A DNA stretch of 5,426 nucleotides from Clostridia bacterium (lineage in GTDB: Bacteria; Bacillota; Clostridia; UBA1381): assembly GCA_017380475.1 (NCBI GenBank), contig JAFODX010000029.1, forward strand, positions 1-5,426, read 5' to 3'. Below the pieces are notes generated by a model. The model was given only the letters and a program-made list of their open reading frames with translations. It was not told the origin of the DNA and ran no database searches. Position 1 is the stretch's first letter; every line of letters starts with the position of its first letter. This document shows positions 1 through 4,216 of the stretch, one piece after another. The position numbers and the translations under genes were made by a program.

Positions 1-170
1 AAGGCTTCCGCGTCTGCCTCGGTTACCGGGTGGGAGCTGTAGCGGACACGCTCGTAAATGGGAGCGGCATCTGCCGGGAGAGTCTCCCGGGCGGTGGCAC
101 CGCTGTTCCACTCCGGATGCTTCTGCATCAGCCGCAAATACCGGTACCGGATCCGCTGATAGAGAGCCTG
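1..170 (-). CDS. C-terminal fragment of a DUF4129 / transglutaminase-type protein (partial, both ends missing)
   Basis: Read on the minus strand, this block is open throughout and gives about 55 residues: an arginine-rich ALYQRIRYRYLRLMQ helix, a short GATARETL stretch and then APIYERVRYSSHPVTEADAEAF. The pattern Arg-rich helix, Thr-x-Arg-Glu, then YERxRYsxxPVTEeDaxa is how I remember the DUF4129 domain at the C-terminus of TgpA-like membrane transglutaminases; this is recognition from memory, without a search. No stop codon is reached before the left edge. The N-terminal side breaks off at about 165-172, where the sequence becomes the cyclo-ligase gene on the other strand. Base composition (about 64% G+C) differs sharply from everything to its right, so the fragment may come from another genome or another region. 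The plus-strand reading of the same bases is also open but resembles no protein I know. Confidence 0.55.
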
Positions 171-562
171 ACACATTTGCTTTGATTTCCGAACTGTTAA
201 ATAGTGGAAAAGAAATATGTGTCCCTGTTTCAAATGTTGACACATTCACAATAACGCCATCACGCCTTATATCGCTTGACGAGCTTATAAAAGGTGCATA
301 CGGGATATATGAGCCGAAAGAAATTATATCTGTCCCCACACACCGGATAGATGTAGCACTTATACCCGGAATTGCATTCTCCCCAACAGGTGACAGGCTG
401 GGTTTTGGCAAAGGATATTATGACCGTTTTTTGGAAGAATTTAACGGTATAAAAATCGGTGTCGGATACGATTTTCAGATTACCGATAACATCCCCACCG
501 ACAAGCACGACATCAGAATGGATATGATAATTACCGAAAAGAGGATATATAATGATTTTTGA
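164..562 (+). CDS. 5-formyltetrahydrofolate cyclo-ligase, N-terminally truncated
   Basis: This enzyme (5,10-methenyltetrahydrofolate synthetase, EC 6.3.3.2) uses ATP to convert 5-formyl-THF to 5,10-methenyl-THF in the cytoplasm, returning a storage folate to one-carbon metabolism. The visible part starts at EPDTFALISELL, matching the family's N-E-V-D-T..LI..LL..GK segment. It continues through GIYEP, then the nucleotide/folate-binding signature GIAFSPTGDRLGFGKGYYDRFL, and ends with the typical IPTDKHDIRMDMIITE tail. Family members are usually about 180-195 residues. Here only about 132 homologous residues exist, so roughly the first 45-50 (including the N-terminal Lys/Arg-rich helix) are missing. 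A TTG at 182 would give a 126-residue ORF, but it lies inside the conserved LISELL segment with no convincing ribosome binding site, so it is not a natural start. The frame stays open to the left edge but reads through foreign GC-rich sequence. The 3' end overlaps the next gene by 11 bp. Confidence 0.88.
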   Translation, partial: EPDTFALISELLNSGKEICVPVSNVDTFTITPSRLISLDELIKGAYGIYEPKEIISVPTHRIDVALIPGIAFSPTGDRLGFGKGYYDRFLEEFNGIKIGVGYDFQITDNIPTDKHDIRMDMIITEKRIYNDF

Positions 563-1325
563 TACGCACGCACATTACACTGACGGGCAATTTGACGAAG
601 ACCGTGATGAACTTTTATCGGGTATGTCAAAAAACAATGTCGGTCTGATTTTAAATGCCTGCTCATCACTTGATGAGATGCCCGACATTCTTAAAATAGC
701 TGAAAAATATCCGTTTGTTTACGCAGCTGTCGGAATACATCCCGAAGCTGTACTTACGGCAACAGACGGATATCTTGACAGAATCAGAGACTTTGCAAAG
801 CACGAAAAGGTAAAAGCAATCGGCGAAATAGGTCTTGACTATTACTGGACGACAGAAGCAAAAGCTGACCAACAACGTATACTTGGCGAGCAAATTGATC
901 TCGCAAGAGAGCTTAATATGCCCGTAATCATCCACGACCGTGAAGCACACAAAGACACGCTCGATATTCTGAAAGAGCATAAGGTCTATGAATGTGGCGG
1001 TGTTTTCCACTGCTATTCCGGAAGTGCAGAAATGGTACGGGAGATTATAAACGAGCTTGATATGTATATAGCATTCGGCGGAACTGTTACTTTTAAAAAC
1101 GCCAACAAGCCTCGTGAGGCAGCAAAAGCCGTACCGCTTGACAGGTTGCTTATTGAAACCGATTCACCGTACCTTGCCCCCACCCCGTACCGTGGCAAGC
1201 GTAACTCGTCGCTGTATCTGCCCGAAGTTATAACAATGCTTTCGGAGTTGCACGGCACAGCTTATGAAGAAATAGAAAAAATAACATTTGAAAACGGAAA
1301 AAAACTTTTCAATATAACGGAGTAA
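552..1325 (+). CDS. tatD: TatD family metal-dependent hydrolase (YabD/YcfH-like)
   Basis: This is a 257-residue cytoplasmic TIM-barrel metallohydrolase of the TatD family, normal length. All the family's metal-site motifs are visible: HAH at residues 6-8, GIHPE at 61-65, GEIGLDYY at 91-98 (Glu92), IIHDR with His128, HCYSG with His153, and IETDSPYLAP with Asp204. The family is linked to DNA 3'-5' exonuclease/DNase activity and, for some members, D-aminoacyl-tRNA deacylation; the substrate here cannot be told from sequence. The ATG at 552 is preceded by AAAAGAGGA (GAGG at 541-544, 7-nt spacing), so the ribosome binding site lies inside the end of the cyclo-ligase gene. The 11-bp overlap suggests translational coupling. 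It is followed after 3 bp by rsmG. TatD genes near rRNA-modification genes are common in Firmicutes. Confidence 0.95.
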   Translation: MIFDTHAHYTDGQFDEDRDELLSGMSKNNVGLILNACSSLDEMPDILKIAEKYPFVYAAVGIHPEAVLTATDGYLDRIRDFAKHEKVKAIGEIGLDYYWTTEAKADQQRILGEQIDLARELNMPVIIHDREAHKDTLDILKEHKVYECGGVFHCYSGSAEMVREIINELDMYIAFGGTVTFKNANKPREAAKAVPLDRLLIETDSPYLAPTPYRGKRNSSLYLPEVITMLSELHGTAYEEIEKITFENGKKLFNITE

Positions 1326-1328
1326 CAT

Positions 1329-2057
1329 ATGAAAGAACTTATTTTAAACGGATGCAGCGAGCTTGGACTTGACATTTCACAAAAGACGGCTGATGCACTT
1401 ATAAAGTATTACAAAATACTTATTGAGCGTAACAAATCGGTCAATCTCACACGTATAACAGACCCTGACGAGGTTGTAACAAAGCATTTCCTTGACAGTC
1501 TTACAACCTGTCTTACAGGATGTGTTGGCAAAAACGTGATAGATGTCGGAACAGGTGCAGGCTTCCCGGGGCTTGTGTTAAAATGTGCAACACCGTCTAC
1601 CCGTCTTACACTGCTTGATTCACTCAATAAACGTATCTCCTTTTTGCAGGACGCCGCAGAGGAAATGGGCATCAGAGACGGCATAGAGTTTATGCACTCA
1701 CGTGCAGAGGATGCAGGACTTGATAAAAATCACCGAGAGAAATATGACACTGCTGTTTCGCGTGCCGTTGCAAATATGCGTACATTGTCAGAATGGTGTC
1801 TGCCACTTGTACGCACGGGTGGATATTTCCTTGCATTGAAAGGACCGCTTGCAGAAGAAGAACTCACCGATGCTCTTCCTGCAATTGAGGTACTTGGCGG
1901 CGAGGTTGAGGGAATATTCACTGCCAAAATTCCTTACACTGACCTGCAACATAAGATAATTATTGTAAAAAAAGTCCGACATACTCCGACACAGTTCCCC
2001 AGAAAAGGAAAAAAAGCAACAGAGATTCCTGTCGAAAAGGTTTATAAAAAGAAATAA
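1329..2057 (+). CDS. rsmG: 16S rRNA (guanine(527)-N(7))-methyltransferase RsmG (GidB)
   Basis: RsmG is an S-adenosylmethionine-dependent methyltransferase that makes m7G527 in the 530 loop of 16S rRNA; in other bacteria its loss gives low-level streptomycin resistance. The 242-residue product is normal length. Visible landmarks are RNKSVNLTRITDP (34-46), KHFLDSL (52-58), the SAM-binding glycine loop DVGTGAGFPGL (72-82), LLDSLNKRISFL (95-106), the conserved HSRAED (123-128), VSRAVANM (143-150) and ALKGP (169-173). The basic C-terminus keeps the PRKGKK core but lacks the longer PRKxGxPxKxPL ending common in the family. The Shine-Dalgarno GGAG (1319-1322) overlaps the end of tatD and sits 6 nt before the ATG. 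It is the last gene of the operon, with an intrinsic terminator right after the stop. An rsmG gene followed by a ParB-type gene matches the conserved origin-proximal order gidB-noc/soj-spo0J of Firmicutes. Confidence 0.97.
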   Translation: MKELILNGCSELGLDISQKTADALIKYYKILIERNKSVNLTRITDPDEVVTKHFLDSLTTCLTGCVGKNVIDVGTGAGFPGLVLKCATPSTRLTLLDSLNKRISFLQDAAEEMGIRDGIEFMHSRAEDAGLDKNHREKYDTAVSRAVANMRTLSEWCLPLVRTGGYFLALKGPLAEEELTDALPAIEVLGGEVEGIFTAKIPYTDLQHKIIIVKKVRHTPTQFPRKGKKATEIPVEKVYKKK

Positions 2058-2061
2058 CTCA

Positions 2062-2092
2062 AAAAGCGTGCCGATTTATGTCGCACGCTTTT
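2062..2092 (+). terminator. Intrinsic terminator after rsmG
   Basis: There is a perfect 10-bp stem, AAAAGCGTGC (2062-2071) with GCACGCTTTT (2083-2092), around an 11-nt loop, starting 5 bp after the rsmG stop codon. The U-rich right arm continues into ACTTTACA. It would end the 5-FCL-tatD-rsmG transcript. The A-rich left arm means it could also act weakly on the opposite strand. Confidence 0.85.
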
Positions 2093-2094
2093 AC

Positions 2095-2122
2095 TTTACA
2101 CCGTGTTTTTTTATGCTATAAT
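2095..2122 (+). promoter_or_regulatory. Sigma-A-type extended -10 promoter for the ParB-like gene
   Basis: The -35 box TTTACA (2095-2100) is followed by a 16-bp spacer and a perfect -10 box TATAAT (2117-2122). TGC at 2114-2116 gives the extended -10 form TGnTATAAT. The -35 box begins two bases after the rsmG terminator stem. Transcription would start at about 2128-2131, leaving a leader of about 163 nt before the ParB-like start codon. The start site is predicted from spacing only. Confidence 0.8.
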
Positions 2123-2128
2123 TGTATT

Positions 2129-2291
2129 TGTAAGACAGAAACCAAACAGATACAGACAGCAAAAAGCTGTCACCCCCAAATTGTCTTACACCTTCCACCA
2201 CCGAGGTGCAGCGAACGGTATAACTTACATTCTTCTACTTCTTACCGTTCGCTGTTTCCTATTACAATATCAAGAAAACAGGTGATAAAAA
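2129..2291 (+). promoter_or_regulatory. Structured 5' leader of the ParB/Noc-like gene
   Basis: Four possible helices are visible by eye. P1 is TGTAAGACA (2129-2137) with TGTCTTACA (2182-2190), 9 bp, placed at the predicted 5' end of the RNA. P2 lies inside P1: GACAGC (2155-2160) with GCTGTC (2166-2171), A5 loop. P3 is CACCT (2189-2193) with AGGTG (2204-2208); it shares two bases with P1, so the two compete at that edge. P4 is a perfect 12-bp stem, CAGCGAACGGTA (2209-2220) with TACCGTTCGCTG (2243-2254), 22-nt loop. P4 is followed by TTTCCTATT rather than a U run, so it is not a typical terminator. The gene's Shine-Dalgarno AGGTG (2280-2284) repeats the right arm of P3. It fits no riboswitch class I know. 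Two short ORFs here lack coding features. The helices are direct observations; a regulatory role is inference. Confidence 0.5.
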
Positions 2292-3080
2292 ATGTCAGAC
2301 AGTACATACAACAAAATTAAAAATATTCCATTGAAATTTATCCGTCCTAACCCGTGTCAGCCGAGAAAATATTTTAACCCCGACACAATGGACGCACTTA
2401 TCCGTTCTGTTGAACGCTACGGTGTATTAAACCCCATATCGGTACGGCAATGCGGCGATAACGAATACGAACTGATTTCGGGCGAACGGCGTTTTCGTGC
2501 AGCATACAGTGCAGGACTTAAAGACATACCCTGCATAGTGCTTGACACAGACGGTTCAGACTGTGCCGTTCTGTCACTTCTTGAAAATCTGCAACGTGAG
2601 GATTTGTCTTTTCTTGAAATTGCAGAGAGCTATAAAGAACTGATTAAACGAAAAGGTATATCAAGCCGTGATTTGTCACGCAAGCTTGGTAACAAGGCAT
2701 ATGAGATAAACGAACGCATAAACCTTATGAACCTTGACCCGCTTGTCAGAAAATACATACGCAGTTTCAGACTTTCCGAGCGTCAGGCAAAGGCACTGTT
2801 GAAAATAAAGGACAAGCATCGTCAGATTGAAACAGCACGGTATATCTGCGAAAACTCCCTCACAGAATCCGAAACAATTCAGTACGTGAGCGAAATTTCA
2901 AAAACAGATGTTGAACCGGCTGTTCAGATAAATAAAATCAAGGATATACAGATTCTGCGTAACACACTTTCGAATGCAGTATCTTTAATAAGAAACAGCG
3001 GTATTGATGCACACTATAACGAGAAGTCTCACGACTGGGGCGATGAGTTTGTTATAGTTATCAAAAATACATCTGCATAA
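2292..3080 (+). CDS. ParB/Spo0J/Noc family DNA-binding protein
   Basis: This 262-residue protein has the ParB-family layout. The N-terminal ParB/Srx fold (about 10-85) carries IRPNPCQPRKYF (17-28) and the CTP-binding GERRFRAA box (64-71). ENLQREDLSFLEIAESY (98-114) is the second conserved box. A helix-turn-helix region covers about 122-145 (ISSRDLSRKLGNKAYEINER), followed by LSERQAKALLKI (161-172). The C-terminal part (about 215-258, ILRNTLSNAV...SGIDA...EFVIVI) resembles the dimerisation domain of clostridial ParB/Noc proteins. Family members bind parS or Noc sites and spread as CTP-dependent clamps, in chromosome segregation or nucleoid occlusion. Position right after rsmG and the ERxA form of the post-HTH helix lean towards Noc, but no ParA/Soj partner is in the window, so Noc versus Spo0J is open. 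The recognition helix looks divergent: KAYEINER replaces the usual SxxxIAN. The ATG at 2292 has AGGTG (2280-2284) 7 nt upstream. It has its own promoter and terminator. Confidence 0.88.
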   Translation: MSDSTYNKIKNIPLKFIRPNPCQPRKYFNPDTMDALIRSVERYGVLNPISVRQCGDNEYELISGERRFRAAYSAGLKDIPCIVLDTDGSDCAVLSLLENLQREDLSFLEIAESYKELIKRKGISSRDLSRKLGNKAYEINERINLMNLDPLVRKYIRSFRLSERQAKALLKIKDKHRQIETARYICENSLTESETIQYVSEISKTDVEPAVQINKIKDIQILRNTLSNAVSLIRNSGIDAHYNEKSHDWGDEFVIVIKNTSA

Positions 3081-3103
3081 TATTTATACCCCTCTCCCTT
3101 TTT

Positions 3104-3135
3104 ATCCGATTTGCTCTTTACAAATCGGATTTTTT
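3104..3135 (+). terminator. Intrinsic terminator after the ParB-like gene
   Basis: A perfect 10-bp stem, ATCCGATTTG (3104-3113) with CAAATCGGAT (3121-3130), has a 7-nt loop and runs into a six-T tract (3130-3135). It starts 23 bp after the ParB-like stop codon. Its loop and right arm also contain the -35 box of the next promoter. Confidence 0.92.
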
Positions 3136-3145
3136 GGTGTATAAT
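3117..3145 (+). promoter_or_regulatory. Sigma-A-type promoter for proB, nested in the upstream terminator
   Basis: The -35 box TTTACA (3117-3122), an optimal 17-bp spacer and a perfect -10 box TATAAT (3140-3145) place the transcription start at about 3151-3153, some 25 nt before the proB ATG. The -35 box spans the terminator loop and the first two bases of its right arm. It is the same hexamer as in the ParB promoter. Confidence 0.8.
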
Positions 3146-3165
3146 TGTCTTTAATATATATTTAC

Positions 3166-3170
3166 GAGGT
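3166..3170 (+). promoter_or_regulatory. proB: Ribosome binding site that fixes the proB start
   Basis: GAGGT lies 7 nt before the ATG at 3178. A longer in-frame reading from TTG at 3145 is excluded because that TTG overlaps the -10 box and so lies upstream of the predicted transcript start. Confidence 0.85.
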
Positions 3171-3177
3171 ACATATT

Positions 3178-3954
3178 ATGGACAAAAAAAACAAGCGTAT
3201 CGTTGTAAAGGTCGGAACATCAACCCTTACATATGATACGGGTAAAATAAATATACGCAGAATAAACGACCTTGCACGTGTGCTTTCAGATTTGAGAAAC
3301 TCAGGGTATGAAGTTATTCTCGTTTCATCAGGAGCTATCGGTGTTGCTATGGGCAAATTGGGTTACACACAGAAACCCAAGGACACAAAGGTGAAACAGT
3401 CGCTTGCAGCAGTGGGTCAGTGCGAGCTTATGGCACTCTATGACAGAATGTTTTCAGAGTACCATAATACGGTTGCACAGATACTTCTCACACGTTCCGA
3501 TATTGATATAGAAAAACGTAAGCAGCATACCAAGGATACATTCAACACCCTGCTTGAAATGGGCATCATCCCGATTGTAAACGAAAACGATACCGTATCG
3601 GTTGAAGAAATTGAAATCGGTGACAACGACAGCTTATCAGCAATAGTTGCAAAAGTTGTAGAGGCAGACCTGCTTGTTCTCTTCTCCGACATCGACGGAC
3701 TCTACAATTCCGATCCCCGCAAAAACCCCGATGCACAGCTTATATCACGTGTTGAAAACATTGAAAGCGTCGAGGAAACTGCCGGCGGTGCAGGCTCAAA
3801 TGTCGGAACGGGCGGTATGGTAACAAAAATCGAAGCGGCAAAGATAGCCAACAGCGCCGGAATAAGTATGATTATCACAAACGGCAATAATATTGACTCA
3901 CTCTACGACCTCATTGAAGGCAAAAAAGTGGGAACACTGTTTAAAGCATATTAA
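3178..3954 (+). CDS. proB: Glutamate 5-kinase (no PUA domain)
   Basis: ProB (EC 2.7.2.11) phosphorylates L-glutamate to gamma-glutamyl phosphate, the first and usually proline-inhibited step of cytoplasmic proline synthesis. The 258-residue product is a complete amino-acid-kinase domain: VVKVGTSTLT (9-18), VSSGAIGVAMGKLG (49-62), QILLTRSDI (101-109), PIVNENDTVS (132-141), GDNDSLSAIVA (148-158), LLVLFSDIDGLYNSDPRKNP (165-184), GTGGMVTKIEAAKIA (210-224) and a closing VGTLF. It stops where many ProB proteins, including the 367-residue E. coli enzyme, continue into a PUA domain, so this is a naturally short form rather than a truncation. The start is set by GAGGT (3166-3170). It has its own promoter and seems to be monocistronic. 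No proA (gamma-glutamyl phosphate reductase) follows, so it must be encoded elsewhere if the pathway is complete. Confidence 0.96.
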   Translation: MDKKNKRIVVKVGTSTLTYDTGKINIRRINDLARVLSDLRNSGYEVILVSSGAIGVAMGKLGYTQKPKDTKVKQSLAAVGQCELMALYDRMFSEYHNTVAQILLTRSDIDIEKRKQHTKDTFNTLLEMGIIPIVNENDTVSVEEIEIGDNDSLSAIVAKVVEADLLVLFSDIDGLYNSDPRKNPDAQLISRVENIESVEETAGGAGSNVGTGGMVTKIEAAKIANSAGISMIITNGNNIDSLYDLIEGKKVGTLFKAY

Positions 3955-3957
3955 AAA

Positions 3958-4004
3958 GGCTCCCTTGTGCAAAGGGAGCTGTCGGCATAGCCGACTGAGG
4001 GATT
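3958..4004. repeat. Two-hairpin REP/MITE-like intergenic repeat
   Basis: Directly after the proB stop lie two adjacent hairpins and a short tail. Hairpin 1 is GCTCCCTT (3959-3966) with AAGGGAGC (3972-3979). Hairpin 2 is GTCGGC (3981-3986) with GCCGAC (3990-3995), loop ATA. TGAGGGATT (3996-4004) follows, and its AGGGA could pair with TCCCT of hairpin 1. I remember elements with this pattern (CTCCCT hairpin, GTCGGC/GCCGAC hairpin, TGAGGGATT end) occurring in many copies between genes of gut Clostridia. With one copy here the repetitive nature rests on memory, not on this sequence. Hairpin 1 is followed by no T-run, so it is a poor terminator. Confidence 0.6.
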
Positions 4005-4048
4005 GTTTATACACTCTTATGATGTATCTTCCACTATATTGAATATCT

Positions 4049-4080
4049 AAAAAGAACGGTTCTTCTGAACCGTTCTTTTT
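4049..4080. terminator. Bidirectional intrinsic terminator between proB and the aminopeptidase gene
   Basis: There is a perfect 14-bp stem, AAAAAGAACGGTTC (4049-4062) with GAACCGTTCTTTTT (4067-4080), around a TTCT loop. Because it starts with five A and ends with five T, it has a U tract when read from either strand. This fits its place between two convergent genes: it would stop the proB transcript and the aminopeptidase transcript. Confidence 0.92.
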
Positions 4081-4134
4081 GCGTGAATGTTTAAATACTC
4101 AAATATTAAACCCACAAAATTCGAATACATTGCT

Positions 4135-4200
4135 TGGATTGTGCTTTTAGGCGAACGAGCTGTACGTTGGTACGCGAGTGAGCACAAAAGTGCAAGATGA
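4135..4200. repeat. Repeat-like palindromic segment downstream of the aminopeptidase stop
   Basis: The segment holds an 8/10 direct repeat, GCGAACGAGC (4151-4160) and GCGAGTGAGC (4174-4183). Between them is a small hairpin, GTAC (4162-4165) with GTAC (4170-4173), loop GTTG. A second hairpin, GCAC-AAAA-GTGC (4182-4193), follows. It lies in the 3' untranslated region of the minus-strand aminopeptidase gene, upstream of the bidirectional terminator. The G/C-rich character differs from the flanking A/T-rich spacer. No ORF fits. Whether it is a dispersed element cannot be told from one copy. Confidence 0.35.
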
Positions 4201-4216
4201 GTGATTTATTCGGATT

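Noticed and set aside
74..90. Interrupted palindrome CCGGGAGA-G-TCTCCCGG
   Set aside because: It lies inside the DUF4129-like coding fragment in GC-rich DNA and has no T-tract; it is probably chance in coding sequence.
141..156. GGTACC and GGATCC sites close together in a GC-rich block, suggesting a cloning-vector polylinker
   Set aside because: The bases read as a sensible Arg/Tyr-rich coding stretch of the DUF4129-like fragment on the minus strand, and no other vector sequence is recognisable.
2209..2260. The 12-bp P4 hairpin as an intrinsic terminator/attenuator
   Set aside because: The right arm is followed by TTTCCTATTAC, which lacks a continuous U tract; kept as a leader helix instead.
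2254..2280. TGTTTC ... GAAAACA as a possible parS/Noc autoregulatory site before the ParB-like gene
   Set aside because: The half-sites are 14 bases apart and lack the central CACGTG or CCCGGG core; parS and Noc sites are compact 14-16 bp palindromes.
2078..2320. Two small overlapping plus-strand ORFs (2078-2320 and 2103-2285) in the ParB leader
   Set aside because: They run over the terminator, the promoter and the hairpins, lack ribosome binding sites, have Cys/His/Arg-rich composition without domain character, and one overlaps the ParB start.
3145..3177. Eleven extra N-terminal residues for ProB from a TTG at 3145
   Set aside because: The TTG overlaps the -10 box and is upstream of the predicted transcript start; the ATG at 3178 has a good ribosome binding site and matches the usual ProB N-terminus.
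4003..4023. TTGTTT / TATGAT as a promoter after proB
   Set aside because: The spacer is only 9 bp and no plus-strand gene follows; a bidirectional terminator lies directly downstream.
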